Below are positions 7,712-17,214 of a stretch of 64,000 nucleotides of DNA, one piece after another. How positions within the stretch are numbered: the first letter of the stretch is position 1; each line of letters begins with the position of its first letter. The notes beneath the pieces were generated by a model. That model had not been told where the DNA came from, did no database searches, and worked only from the letters and a program-made list of their open reading frames with translations. The position numbers and the translations under genes were made by a program. This stretch comes from Methylobacterium goesingense (GTDB lineage Bacteria > Pseudomonadota > Alphaproteobacteria > Rhizobiales > Beijerinckiaceae): contig NZ_BPQL01000017.1 in assembly GCF_022179225.1 (NCBI RefSeq), positions 1-64,000 on the forward strand, written 5' to 3'.

Positions 7712-10700
7712 GGGCCCTGACGCCGGAACCTCGCCGCCCTGGGGCGGCTCCGGCTCGGAGCGCTGGCGGCGAACCGCCTCCCGCGCCGCCGCCTCTTTGG
7801 CCGCGGCCTCTTCGGCGGCCTTCTCCGCAGCCTGCTGCGCCCGCAGGCGGGTCTGACGCGCGGCCTCCTCAGCGGCCGCCTTCTCGGCCGCGGCCCGGTC
7901 GGCGGCGGCCTTCAGGGCGGCGGCGCGGGCCTTGTCCATCTCGATGCGGCCGCGTCGGCGCGCCCGCTCAGTTTGGTCGGCCTCGAACAGCTCGATCTTC
8001 TCCAGTTCCCGTTGCAGCACCAGGGCGGCGAGGCCGTTCGTGGCCGCCCCGGCATCGAGGCTGCGCTCCGGCGCCCGCAAGGGGCCGCCGAACCCGAGCT
8101 GGATCGACGGGGCCGCCCCGCTCCAGCCCTTCGGGCCGGCGGCGGCCGTGAGGGTGCCGCGTGCATCGAGTCGGGCGTCGCGTAGGTCGAGGCCAAGGGT
8201 GCCTATCCAGCGGCCTGCGCCGAGGTCGAGGGTGAGCGGACCCGTCCGCAGGGCGCCGCCCACAAGGCTGATCGGGCTCGTCACCAGCCCCTTCGTCGCG
8301 AGGGGGCCGGCGCTGAGTTCCTCCGCCACCAGGGCCTGTAGGCGCCCCTCCCGGAGGGGATCGTCCTCCGCCAGCGCCCGGGTGAGGGCACGGGCGAGGC
8401 CGGCGGGATCGGCGCCCGGCAGTCCGAGGCCGCCGAGGGTGAGGGTGCCGCTGCCGCCGAGATTGTTCGTCAGCCCGGTGGCGCTCTCCCCCGAGGTGCC
8501 GAAGCGCAGTTGCGCCGTGACCCGGCCCGCCACGGGGCCGCCGCCGGCCAGTTCGGCGATCCCCGCATCGGTGACCTGGCCCTCTCCCGAGATCGCCGCC
8601 GCGCCGCCCTGGCGCGAGAGGGTGGCGCTGCCGGCGATCCGGCCGCCCGCCAGGGCGCCCGAGAGGTCGCGGAGCGCCAGGGTGTCCCCGTCGAGCGCGG
8701 CGCTGAATCCGGCCCCCGTCGCGGTGAGCCCGCGCCCGAGGTCGAGGGCATCGACCCGCAGGGCCAGGGTGACGGGTGGCCGCCCCTCCGGGACCGGCGC
8801 GAAGCGCAGGCTGGCCGGGGCCTGACCCGACCCGCGCGCTGCCTGCACGGGCAGGATCGTGGCCTGGGCGAGGAAGGGCAGGGACAGGCGCGCCAGGGTG
8901 GCGCTGCCGCCGATCTCGCCCGAGGGCGCGCGGTTCAGGTCGGCCGAGACCGGCTGGCCCGCGATGCGGCCGACCACCGCCACCCGGGCATCGGCCCCGG
9001 CGCGCGAGAGGCGTAGGCCGAGTTCCGCCGGCCAGGGTTCGGCCGAGGGCGGGGCGCTACTGCCCGCCAGCGTCAGGAATGGCGCGAGGTCGGGCAGGGA
9101 CACATGCAGCTCCCCGGCGCGCGGGAAGGGCTCTCCGGCCGCAAGCAGCAGGGGTTGCACCGTCGCGAGGGTGAGGTCGGCGATGGTGCCGGTAAGGCGT
9201 AGGGCGAGGCCGGCCTCGGGGGCGCCGGGCAAGGCGGGACTTTCCGCCCCGACGAGGCGCACGCGGCCGGGCCGGCGCAGGGCGGCGATGTCGGGCCGCC
9301 CGAACCAGGGGGCGGCGTCGGGCGCCGCGATCGTGAGGTCGAGGGCCGCGATGCGCCCCGCCCGGCTCAGGAGGTCGAGGTCGAGGGTGCCCCCGGCCGC
9401 GGCGCCCTTGGCCACGACACGCAGGGTGTCGGCCGCGCCCGCGTCGCGTTCCAGGCTCACGGCGAGGTCGAGGGCGCCCGCCCGCAGGAAGGCTGGCACC
9501 GCCCGGGCCTCGGTGATCCAGACCCGGTCGAGGAGCGCGAACAGGGGGGCGGCCACCGCCGCCGAGACCCGTCCGGCGATGCGGCCGGTGCCGTCGGGGG
9601 CGATCCGCCCGGAGAGCCGGGCGTTGGCACCGGCCAGATCGGTGATATCGAGGCTGTCGACCGCGAGGCCGGCGCCGTCGGACTGGATGCTGGCCGCGAT
9701 TGTACCGTTGCCCGAATGCGCCCCGGCCGGCCCGTAGCGCACGTCGCGGGCCTGGAGGGTGAGGCCGAGATCGTGGCCTTTGAGTTCCGCCAGCGCCCCG
9801 CTCAGGGAGGGCAGGGCGGCGATGTCGATGCCCTGGCCCACCAGCTGCGCGTCGAAGCGCCCGCGGCCCGCTCCCTCGGCGGCGGTGTAGCGGGCATTGC
9901 CGGTGATGCGGGCCTCACCGAGGTTGAGGCGCAGGTTGCGCAGCGAGAGGCTGGGCGAGGCCACCGAGAGGTCGGTGCCGAGCTGGACCGGGCGCCCGTC
10001 CATCACCGCCACGGCAGGTCCCTCGAGGCCGAGGCGGCGCAGGTAGCGGCCGAGCCCGTCCGAGGCCGGCGTGTCGAGGGCGAGGTGGCCGCTGAAGCGC
10101 AAGCCCCCCGTGGTGTCGATCTCGCCGCTGGCGTTGAGCACCGCCGCGCCCGGCGCGGTGACGTCGAGGCGGCGCAGGACGAGACCGCCGGTGCGGTCGA
10201 GGGTGGCGGCGACGGCGAGGCCCGACCATTCGTCGAGGCCCAGGGCCACGGTTTCCACCGCGAGGTCGAGGTCGAGCATGATGGGTAGACCGGCCCAGCC
10301 GCGTGCGCCGGCGCCCCGAGCCTCGGCGGTTGGCAGGCCGCGCGCGATCAGCGCTTGCCCCCCCGCCGAGGTCAGGAAGGCGTCGAGGTCGAGGCGCCGG
10401 GCGCCGAGGGCGAGGGCGCCGCGCCACTGCCGCAGGTCGAGCCGCCCGGTGCCGCCGAGGCGCAGGGCCTGACCGCCGGGGTCGATCTCGAGGGCGACGT
10501 CGCTGAAGGCCACCGCCAGGCCGCGCCCGGTGAATTTGCCGCCCAGCGAGAACGGCAGGTAGGCGCCCGCCGCCTGGACTGGGGGGCCGACCACGATCCT
10601 TGCAGTACCCTCCGCCGCCGGCACCAGGACGCGCAGGCCTGCCGCCTTGAGCGCGGCGGCGCGGCCGGCCGGTTCCGCTTTCGGCGGCGCCAGGGTGATG

Positions 10701-11368
10701 CGCGCATCGGCCTCGAAGCGGGGCTGGGTGTCGCCGCCGCCCGAGATCTTCACGGCGACCCCGTCCGCTCCCGCCTCGCCGGTGGCGATCCGGAACGGCA
10801 CGCCCCGGCTGGTGCCCTCGACCCGCCACGGGCCGAGGAGGGCGGGGGCCGAGACCTGCAGGGACTCGGCGTAGAATTGCTCGGTCCGCCCCGTGGCGGG
10901 CACCTGGGTGGTGAGCACGAACTGGCGGATCGCGAAGTCCTCGATGGCGAGGTCGCGCGTCGCGGCAGGCCAGCCCTCCGCCGGAACCAGCACGCCCTCG
11001 CCTTCGCTGACGGGCAGCTTCACCTCGGCCCGGCCGATCCGGGTCTCGGTGAAGCGGACCTCGCCCTTGAGGAGGGGTGCCAGGGCGACCTCCGCCCGGA
11101 CCCAGTGCAGATCGAGGCCCGGCGTCTCGCCGCCCGGTTTCTCGGTGGCGCCGGGGCCGAGCCGGAGCCGGTCGAGCTTCAGGCGCGGGGAGGGCAGCAG
11201 GCGTAATCCGATGCGCCCCTCGGTGTGGGCCTCGACCCCGAGGGAGCGCGCGATCGTCCGGTCGAGGGTGCCGCGGTAGCCCTCCCAGGCCACGAAGGGC
11301 GGCACGGCGAGCGCCGCCACGAGGAGCAGGATGACGCCGCCCGCCAGCGCGGTCAGGAGGTCACGCAC
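7709..11368 (-). CDS. AsmA family protein (inner-membrane anchored, large periplasmic part)
   Basis: A 1,219-residue protein starting with one membrane segment (about residues 5-27, LLTALAGGVILLLVAALAV) followed by the AsmA N-terminal motif in which a leading domain contains RLKLDRLRLG. The long middle part consists of repeating beta-strand rich segments with Gly-Gly-Xaa-Leu/Asp-Leu patterns, typical of AsmA/TamB-like proteins thought to move phospholipids between the two membranes. The last ~110 residues are an Ala/Glu/Lys/Arg-rich predicted coiled coil (EKAAAEEAARQTRLR) that most AsmA proteins lack. The start is GTG at 11368 with a GGAACAG-like site upstream. It is convergent with the protease gene, from which it is separated by three hairpins. 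Confidence 0.85.
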   Translation of the reverse strand: MRDLLTALAGGVILLLVAALAVPPFVAWEGYRGTLDRTIARSLGVEAHTEGRIGLRLLPSPRLKLDRLRLGPGATEKPGGETPGLDLHWVRAEVALAPLLKGEVRFTETRIGRAEVKLPVSEGEGVLVPAEGWPAATRDLAIEDFAIRQFVLTTQVPATGRTEQFYAESLQVSAPALLGPWRVEGTSRGVPFRIATGEAGADGVAVKISGGGDTQPRFEADARITLAPPKAEPAGRAAALKAAGLRVLVPAAEGTARIVVGPPVQAAGAYLPFSLGGKFTGRGLAVAFSDVALEIDPGGQALRLGGTGRLDLRQWRGALALGARRLDLDAFLTSAGGQALIARGLPTAEARGAGARGWAGLPIMLDLDLAVETVALGLDEWSGLAVAATLDRTGGLVLRRLDVTAPGAAVLNASGEIDTTGGLRFSGHLALDTPASDGLGRYLRRLGLEGPAVAVMDGRPVQLGTDLSVASPSLSLRNLRLNLGEARITGNARYTAAEGAGRGRFDAQLVGQGIDIAALPSLSGALAELKGHDLGLTLQARDVRYGPAGAHSGNGTIAASIQSDGAGLAVDSLDITDLAGANARLSGRIAPDGTGRIAGRVSAAVAAPLFALLDRVWITEARAVPAFLRAGALDLAVSLERDAGAADTLRVVAKGAAAGGTLDLDLLSRAGRIAALDLTIAAPDAAPWFGRPDIAALRRPGRVRLVGAESPALPGAPEAGLALRLTGTIADLTLATVQPLLLAAGEPFPRAGELHVSLPDLAPFLTLAGSSAPPSAEPWPAELGLRLSRAGADARVAVVGRIAGQPVSADLNRAPSGEIGGSATLARLSLPFLAQATILPVQAARGSGQAPASLRFAPVPEGRPPVTLALRVDALDLGRGLTATGAGFSAALDGDTLALRDLSGALAGGRIAGSATLSRQGGAAAISGEGQVTDAGIAELAGGGPVAGRVTAQLRFGTSGESATGLTNNLGGSGTLTLGGLGLPGADPAGLARALTRALAEDDPLREGRLQALVAEELSAGPLATKGLVTSPISLVGGALRTGPLTLDLGAGRWIGTLGLDLRDARLDARGTLTAAAGPKGWSGAAPSIQLGFGGPLRAPERSLDAGAATNGLAALVLQRELEKIELFEADQTERARRRGRIEMDKARAAALKAAADRAAAEKAAAEEAARQTRLRAQQAAEKAAEEAAAKEAAAREAVRRQRSEPEPPQGGEVPASGP

Positions 11369-11637
11369 CGTTACTGTTCCGCCTCGTTACTTGAACCCGC
11401 TGCGGCATAGCACACCGGACACGGAATGCGCCTCCGTTCCGGCGCGCGCGGGCCGGAGGGGCGGGCGTGCCCGAACGGGCGGGTCAAACCGTCGCCGCGT
11501 CGATCGCCCTCCGTCCGTCCCGTCGCCGAGGTGCGTCGGAACACTTGCATGCGGAATGTGCATTTAGCGCTCGGAATGGGCAGGGTCGAATAGTCGTCTA
11601 TCCTTATGTTCGCAAAAAAGCATAAGGATTAAACAAA
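11369..11637. promoter_or_regulatory. Divergent promoter region between the AsmA gene and a small exported protein
   Basis: 269 bases. The left part is GC-rich with no motif I can name. The right 60 bases are AT-richer and carry the 11,600-11,629 hairpin that covers the ribosome site of the next gene. Confidence 0.4.
11600..11629 (+). promoter_or_regulatory. Hairpin masking the Shine-Dalgarno of the small exported protein gene
   Basis: ATCCTTATG (11600-11608) is perfectly complementary to CATAAGGAT (11621-11629), with a 12-base A-rich loop. The right arm contains AAGGA, the only ribosome site in front of the ATG at 11638. If the transcript starts upstream, the stem would hide this site, as in RNA thermometers or other SD-sequestering switches. 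The stem is mostly A-U, hence easily melted. Alternatively the inverted repeat is a protein operator. Confidence 0.5.
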
Positions 11638-11940
11638 ATGCGCATCATATCAGCTTTCACGCTGGCGATGATGGTTGTCGCGCTGTCTGTTTCGGATGTG
11701 AGTGCTCGTAAAAAAGGCAAGTCTCCGGGATATCGTCCCCCTCCGCAAGCGCAGACTTGGCCGGCCCCCGGCCTTCGCGGTCGGGCCGACCTGCGACGCG
11801 ACCCCCTGGGGATCATCCAACGCCAGGGTGTGAGCAGCCTCTACGGGGGGATGGGCAACATGGGCGGCGGTTCCGGGCGCAGCGCCAATACGGGCGTTGG
11901 GCTGGGGGCTCATGGCAACAGCCAGGGCCCCCGCTTCTGA
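11638..11940 (+). CDS. Small exported hypothetical protein
   Basis: A 100-residue protein with a classic signal peptide (MRIISAFTLAMMVVALSVSDVSA, cleavage probably after Ala23), leaving a mature part of about 77 residues. This part is basic at its start (RKKGK), then Pro-rich, and ends Gly/Ser/Asn-rich (GGMGNMGGGSGRSANTG). It has no cysteines and no family I recognise. An AAGGAT ribosome site lies 9 bases before the ATG inside a hairpin. It is convergent with another small exported protein 52 bases downstream. Confidence 0.65.
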   Translation: MRIISAFTLAMMVVALSVSDVSARKKGKSPGYRPPPQAQTWPAPGLRGRADLRRDPLGIIQRQGVSSLYGGMGNMGGGSGRSANTGVGLGAHGNSQGPRF

Positions 11941-11992
11941 TGGTGGCCCGCCGTCCCCCGGTCGGCCGTGGGGCCGCCGGGGTGCGGCAGGC

Positions 11993-12247
11993 TCAACGCC
12001 GACCCGGAACCACGATCGGCGCGGCGGGCGCGTTCGGCCGGAACAGGTCGCCGCGCTCGATCTGCATCCGGGTCTGGTTGCTGTTGAACTGCTGGCGCTG
12101 CTCGATGCCGCGGATTTCGCTGCGGTTGGAGAGCCGGTCGTTGGTGGCGTTGAGGCTGTTGATGGCGCCGTTCGAGGATTGGGCGAGGGCGGGGCCGGCG
12201 GCGAGCAGCGCGAGGGCGGTGATGAAGAGGGTGGGGGAGGCGCGCAT
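11993..12247 (-). CDS. Small exported hypothetical protein
   Basis: An 84-residue protein with a signal peptide (MRASPTLFITALALLAAGPALA, cleaved before Gln23). The mature ~60 residues are polar, Asn/Gln/Arg-rich with a helical pattern (LNATNDRLSNRSEIRGIEQRQQFNSNQTRMQIER), followed by a Pro/Ala tail. The open frame runs further upstream, but the ATG at 12247 has an AAGGAC site at proper distance and begins the signal peptide, so it is clearly the start. Function unknown; the product is expected in the periplasm. Confidence 0.75.
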   Translation of the reverse strand: MRASPTLFITALALLAAGPALAQSSNGAINSLNATNDRLSNRSEIRGIEQRQQFNSNQTRMQIERGDLFRPNAPAAPIVVPGRR

Positions 12248-12405
12248 GGGGTCGTCCTTGCGTGAAGGGGGTTGATCCTGATCTGGTGAGGCGACGCGCC
12301 GGTGGGAAGGCGGGTTCCCGCGAGACAGGCCATCGAGCGGGCGGGAGACGCCCGACCTCGGATCGGGCCATTGAAGCGCCGACCGGGCGCCGGGAATCCA
12401 TCCCG

Positions 12406-13299
12406 TCATCCGCCGATATGCGCGGCGAGCTCGTCGGCGGTTCCCATCGGGAAGGCCTCCTTCAGATGGTCGAGGAAGGCGGAAACGCGCGCGCTCAGCA
12501 GACGCCGCGACGGATAGAGGGTCCAGAGGGCGATGTCCGGTTCGTCGAGGTCGCCCCACGAGACCAGCCTTCCGGCGGCCAGATCCTGTTTGACGAGGGA
12601 GATGGGAAGGCGCCCGACACCGACGCCCGCTCGGACCGCATCGCGGACCATCATCAGCGACGGCAGATTCAGGACAGGATCGGCGGCGATGCTGGACCGT
12701 CCGGCGGAGGATGTCATGGTCCAGGTCATCGGGCCCTCCATCGGCCCGCGTACGATGGCCGGCGCCGTCGCGCCGTGCGCCGGCAGGAGCAGGCCCGGCG
12801 CCGCCACGACGACCAGCCGGTCGCGCAGGAAGATGCGGCCGACCAGGCTCGCATCCGGGTCGGGATTGACCCGGATCGCGAGGTCGTAGCCTTCCTCCAC
12901 CATGTCGACGGCACGGTCCTCCGTGGTGACCTCCAGCCGGACATCGGGATGTTTCAAGGCGAACCCCGCTGAGAGTTTGCCCATCGCGGTCTGGGAGAAC
13001 AGCACGGGCGCGCTGATGCGCAGCCGACCCCGGGGCCTATCCCCGCCCGTGGCGATGGCCGCCGCCAATTCGTCGATCTCCGTCAGCAGGACCCGCGTCC
13101 GCTCGTGGAGCGCCCGGCCTTCCTCGGTTAGCTTCAGGGTGCGCGCACCGCGCTCGAAGAGGCGCAGCGCGAGGTCGGCCTCCAGCTCCGCGACACGGCG
13201 CGATAGGGTCGCCTTCGGCCGCCCTGCGGCGCGGGCAGCCCGTCCGAAGCCGCCATGCCTAGCGACGAGGTTGAAATCGGCGAGGGCGACGAGATCCAT
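12406..13299 (-). CDS. LysR family transcriptional regulator
   Basis: A 297-residue LysR-type regulator. Residues 1-60 form the winged helix-turn-helix (FNLVARHGGFGRAARAAGRPKATLSRRVAELE), followed by the linker helix and a periplasmic-binding-protein-like effector domain (RGRLRISAPVLFSQTAMGKL). The frame can begin at a GTG at 13308, but the ATG at 13299 gives the usual N-terminus and has a GGTGGA site upstream. It is divergent from the NmrA-like oxidoreductase gene 94 bases away, the classic LysR arrangement, so it probably controls that gene. No effector can be named. Confidence 0.9.
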   Translation of the reverse strand: MDLVALADFNLVARHGGFGRAARAAGRPKATLSRRVAELEADLALRLFERGARTLKLTEEGRALHERTRVLLTEIDELAAAIATGGDRPRGRLRISAPVLFSQTAMGKLSAGFALKHPDVRLEVTTEDRAVDMVEEGYDLAIRVNPDPDASLVGRIFLRDRLVVVAAPGLLLPAHGATAPAIVRGPMEGPMTWTMTSSAGRSSIAADPVLNLPSLMMVRDAVRAGVGVGRLPISLVKQDLAAGRLVSWGDLDEPDIALWTLYPSRRLLSARVSAFLDHLKEAFPMGTADELAAHIGG

Positions 13300-13392
13300 G
13301 TGTTCCACCAGTGAGACGGTCTATCCTAACAGGACGTCTCCCGGATCGCGCATCTTCGGGATGCCGCTCACGGCAAACCTGGAGAGACTCCG

Positions 13393-14265
13393 ATGACCAT
13401 TCTCATCACCGGCGCGACCGGTACCGTCGGACGCCACGTCGTCGATCAACTTGTGAAGCGCGGCGCCGACGTGCGCGCCCTGGTCCGTGAGCCTTCGAAG
13501 GCGCGATTGCCTGGGGAGGTCGCCGTGATCCAGGGCGACTTGATCGACGTGGATTCCGTGCGCAACGCCCTGTCGGGCGTCTCCACCCTGTTCCTGTTGA
13601 ACGCCGTGGTGCCCGACGAATTCACGCAGGCCCTGATCGCTCTGAACCTCGCACGCGAGGCCGGGATCGAGCGGATCGTCTACCTGTCGGTGATTCACAG
13701 CGACCTCTACGTGAACGTGCCGCATTTCGCGGGCAAGTTCGGCGTCGAGCGGATGATCGAGGGCATGGGCTTCGACGCCATGATCCTGCGTCCCGCCTAC
13801 TTCATGAACAACGATCTGACGATCAAGGATGTCGTGCTCGGCCACGGCGTCTACCCGATGCCGATTGGGACCCGGGGACTCGCGATGATCGATGCCGCCG
13901 ACATCGGCGAGATCGCGGCCCTCGAACTGATCCGCCGCGAGCGGGCCGGAACGCCGCTTCCCTTCGAGCGGATCAACCTCGTCGGCCCCCAGACGCTGAC
14001 CGGTCCGGACGTCGCCGCCATCTGGTCCGAGGTCCTGGACCGGCCGGTCGCTTACGGTGGCGACGACACCGGAGCCTTCGAGCGGAACCTCCGGCAACAG
14101 CACATGCCGGCCTGGATGGCTTTCGATATGCGCCTGATGTGCGAGCGCTTCCTGGAGTTGGGGATGCGGCCCGAGACCGGCGACGTCGATCGCCTCACCG
14201 CGCGGCTGGGCCGGCCCCTGCGGTCCTATCGCGATCTTGCCGGACAGTTCGCGGCTTCCGCCTGA
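13393..14265 (+). CDS. NmrA-like / atypical SDR NAD(P)-binding protein
   Basis: A 290-residue protein with the N-terminal Rossmann dinucleotide motif GATGTVGRHV and the NmrA-type layout (ALVREPSKARLP, QGDLIDVDSVRNAL, STLFLLN, ILRPAYFMNN). It lacks the Tyr-x3-Lys pair of classical short-chain dehydrogenases in a convincing place, so it may be an NADP(H)-sensing protein or an atypical SDR reductase. A GGAGAG site lies just before the ATG. It is divergent from the LysR regulator; related pairs elsewhere respond to quinones or electrophiles, which here is only analogy. Confidence 0.85.
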   Translation: MTILITGATGTVGRHVVDQLVKRGADVRALVREPSKARLPGEVAVIQGDLIDVDSVRNALSGVSTLFLLNAVVPDEFTQALIALNLAREAGIERIVYLSVIHSDLYVNVPHFAGKFGVERMIEGMGFDAMILRPAYFMNNDLTIKDVVLGHGVYPMPIGTRGLAMIDAADIGEIAALELIRRERAGTPLPFERINLVGPQTLTGPDVAAIWSEVLDRPVAYGGDDTGAFERNLRQQHMPAWMAFDMRLMCERFLELGMRPETGDVDRLTARLGRPLRSYRDLAGQFAASA

Positions 14266-14446
14266 CGACCGGCGTGGGATCCCCGTACGGGCGACCCTGC
14301 GGCCGCGACTGTGACCGCGACCTTGGGGGCTGTCCTTCTGAGGCAGCCCCGCCTGCGGACTCAGGCGGGCGTCTACGCCGGATGGCGCCGCCCCCGGAAC
14401 GCATCCCACCCTCGACGCCGTTCGCGTTTTGGTCCAGGGATGCGGG

Positions 14447-16813
14447 ATGACCCAGCACTCCGACGCGGCCGGCGCATCCGCCTCCGACGCCGCTCCGACC
14501 TCCATCGCCGCCCGCGCCATGGCCTCGCTGCGGCCGCAGGGCTCGCCCTACCTCGAGGGCTTGAACGCCGAGCAGCGCCGCGCCGTCGAGGCGACGGACG
14601 GGCCGGTTCTCGTGCTGGCCGGGGCCGGCACCGGCAAGACCCGGGTGCTGACGACGCGCATCGCCCACCTCATCGCCACCGGCAAGGCGCGGCCCTTCGA
14701 CATCCTCTCGGTGACCTTCACCAACAAGGCCGCCCGCGAGATGAAGCACCGCATCGGCGGGCTCATCGGCCCGGCGGGCGAAGGCATGCCCTGGCTCGGC
14801 ACCTTCCATTCCATCGGCACCAAGATCCTGCGCCGGCACGCGGAGCTCGTGGGCCTGCGCTCGGACTTCACGATTCTGGGCATGGACGACCAGCTGCGCC
14901 TGATGAAGCAGGTCATCGTCGACCAGAACATCGACGAGAAGCGCTGGCCGGCCCGCGCCCTGTCCTCGGCCATCGACGGCTGGAAGAACCGCGGCCTCCT
15001 GCCCGAGCAGGTGCCGCCGGGCGAGGCCCAGGCCTTCGCCTTCGGCAAGGGCGGCGCGCTCTATTCCGCCTATCAGGCCCGGCTCCTGACCCTGAACGCC
15101 GCCGATTTCGGCGATCTCCTGCTGCTGTGCCTCAAGCTGTGGCGCGAGAACCCGGACGTGCTGGAAAACTACCAGCAACGCTTCCGCTACATCCTGGTCG
15201 ACGAGTACCAGGACACCAACGTCGCCCAGTACCTTTGGCTGCGCCTGCTGGCGCAGGGCCACCGCAACGTGGCCTGCGTCGGCGACGACGACCAGTCGAT
15301 CTACGGCTGGCGCGGTGCCGAGGTCGACAACATCCTGCGCTTCGAGCACGATTTTCCCGGCGCCGTGGTGGTGCGCCTCGAGCGCAACTACCGTTCCACC
15401 GGGCACATCCTCGCCGCCGCCTCCGGCCTCATCGCGAAGAACGAGGGGCGGCTGGGCAAGACGCTTCGCACCGAGGACGTGGCGGGCGAGAAGGTGACCG
15501 TGTCGGGCGCCTGGGATTCGGAGGAGGAAGCCCGTCAGGTCGCCGAAGCGATCGAGAGTTTGCAGGTCAAGCAGCACCCGCTCTCCGAGATCGCCGTGCT
15601 GGTGCGGATCTCCGCGCAGATGCGCGAGATCGAGGACCGCTTCGTCCAGCTCGGGCTGCCTTACCGGGTCATCGGGGGCCCGCGATTCTACGAGCGGGCC
15701 GAGATCCGCGACGCGCTCGCGTACCTGCGCGTCACCGCCAACCCCTCCGACGACCTCGCCTTCGAGCGCATCTTCAACACCCCGAAGCGCGGCCTCGGCG
15801 ACGCGACCCTGCAGGCGCTGCACGCATTTTCCCGCGCGCAAGGGGTGCCGCTCCTCCAGGCCGCCCGCCTCGTGGTCGAGACCGACGAGTTGAAGCCCCG
15901 CGCCCGCTCCGGCGTGCGCGCCCTGGTCGAGAGCTTTTCACGGTGGTCGCGCCTCGTGGGAAGCCAGCCGCACTCGGAGGTGGCCCAGACCATCCTGGAG
16001 GAATCCGGCTACACCGAGATGTGGCAGAAGGAGAAGTCGGCCGACGCCGCCGGGCGCCTGGAGAACCTCAAGGAGTTCGTGCGCTCCATGGAGGAGTTTC
16101 CCGATCTCGCCGCCTTCCTGGAGCACGTTTCTCTCGTCATGGAGGCCAGCGAGCAGGAGGGGGCCGACAGGGTCTCGCTGATGACCCTGCACGCCGCCAA
16201 GGGCCTGGAATTCGACACCGTGTTCCTGCCCGGCTGGGAGGACGGCCTGTTCCCGAACCAGCGGGCGCTGGACGAGAGCGGCCGCGCCGGCCTCGAGGAG
16301 GAGCGGCGCCTCGCCCATGTGGGCCTGACCCGCGCCCGCAAGCGCGCCAAGCTGTCCTTTGCCGTCAACCGGCGCATCCACGGCCTGTGGTCCTCCACAG
16401 TGCCGAGCCGTTTCATCGACGAGCTGCCTGAGGACAGCGTCGATGTGCTCGACGCCCCCGCCCATTTCTCGGCCGGGGCCTCGCGCTTCGACCGCAACCC
16501 GACGCCCTTCGGCTCCTCCTACGGCACGCCGGGCTGGCAGCGGGCCCAGGCCAACACGGCGCAGAGCGGCAATGCCAACGGCTACGGGGTCGGTAACCGG
16601 ACGCCGACCAATCGCGGCGGCCCGCGCCAGATCGAGGGCGAGCTCATCGCCAAGTCGACGGGGGCGCCCTCGGCGTTCAGCGTCGACATGCGGGTGTTCC
16701 ACACCAAGTTCGGCCCCGGCACCGTCGCGGGTGTGGACGGCAACAAGCTTACCGTTGATTTCGACAAGGCCGGCCGGAAGATGGTGCTCGACAGCTTCAT
16801 CCAGGCGGCCTGA
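14447..16813 (+). CDS. uvrD: ATP-dependent DNA helicase UvrD/PcrA
   Basis: A 788-residue superfamily 1A helicase, 3'-5', for nucleotide excision and mismatch repair and for removing blocked RNA polymerase and recombinase. Walker A is GAGTGKT (residues ~59-65). Motif II is VDEYQDTN, motif III GDDDQSIYGWRGA, motif V TLHAAKGLEFDTVFLPGWE and motif VI HVGLTRARKR. The last ~45 residues (VFHTKFGPGTVAGVDGNKLTVDFDKAGRK) form the Tudor-like C-terminal domain of UvrD/PcrA that contacts RNA polymerase. The ATG at 14447 has an AGGGA site; an in-frame TTG at 14429 is a weaker choice. Full length for the family. Confidence 0.95.
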   Translation: MTQHSDAAGASASDAAPTSIAARAMASLRPQGSPYLEGLNAEQRRAVEATDGPVLVLAGAGTGKTRVLTTRIAHLIATGKARPFDILSVTFTNKAAREMKHRIGGLIGPAGEGMPWLGTFHSIGTKILRRHAELVGLRSDFTILGMDDQLRLMKQVIVDQNIDEKRWPARALSSAIDGWKNRGLLPEQVPPGEAQAFAFGKGGALYSAYQARLLTLNAADFGDLLLLCLKLWRENPDVLENYQQRFRYILVDEYQDTNVAQYLWLRLLAQGHRNVACVGDDDQSIYGWRGAEVDNILRFEHDFPGAVVVRLERNYRSTGHILAAASGLIAKNEGRLGKTLRTEDVAGEKVTVSGAWDSEEEARQVAEAIESLQVKQHPLSEIAVLVRISAQMREIEDRFVQLGLPYRVIGGPRFYERAEIRDALAYLRVTANPSDDLAFERIFNTPKRGLGDATLQALHAFSRAQGVPLLQAARLVVETDELKPRARSGVRALVESFSRWSRLVGSQPHSEVAQTILEESGYTEMWQKEKSADAAGRLENLKEFVRSMEEFPDLAAFLEHVSLVMEASEQEGADRVSLMTLHAAKGLEFDTVFLPGWEDGLFPNQRALDESGRAGLEEERRLAHVGLTRARKRAKLSFAVNRRIHGLWSSTVPSRFIDELPEDSVDVLDAPAHFSAGASRFDRNPTPFGSSYGTPGWQRAQANTAQSGNANGYGVGNRTPTNRGGPRQIEGELIAKSTGAPSAFSVDMRVFHTKFGPGTVAGVDGNKLTVDFDKAGRKMVLDSFIQAA

Positions 16814-17214
16814 TCGCGGGGCGCCGGAGGCTGCGGAGGGCGTCGCCGGATGCGGACCGCGTCTTCTTCGACACAGGACCCGGCAATCGGCCGGCGCCGC
16901 GCGATTTCTGCCGCGGCGCAGCATCGGCGCAGACTTTTTCATCATTCCCAAGAATAGTCGCTGTCACGCCCCTGTCGCGCGGCGCGCGGCATGGTGCGTG
17001 CAACGGGCGGTCTCGCGGTCATCGGGGCCGTCGTGTGTATCCACAGCCTTGACGGCGCCGCCCGGAACTCGGGGGCGGTCTCCGGATTGGCTGTCAAGCG
17101 GGCGAAGTAGGAAGGATCGCCGAAACAGATCGGTTCGAGGATGTCACGAAACAGGTTCAACAAGTCAGGCTCAGATTAAATCCAGGTTGGCAAGTCCGGT
17201 TGGAGTGTTGATCG
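16814..17214. other. Intergenic region upstream of phoH
   Basis: 401 bases between uvrD and phoH on the same strand. The last 120 bases are less GC-rich and probably carry the phoH promoter. I could not pick out unambiguous -35/-10 elements. A 73-codon minus-strand frame crosses it (16,942-17,163) from a TTG, without a family or ribosome site. Confidence 0.4.

Noticed and set aside
14195-15841. 548-codon minus-strand frame opposite uvrD
   Set aside because: The sense strand encodes a full UvrD helicase with every motif; the antisense product is low-complexity.
16942-17163. 73-codon minus-strand frame before phoH
   Set aside because: It starts at TTG with no ribosome site, has no family and lies in the likely phoH promoter region.
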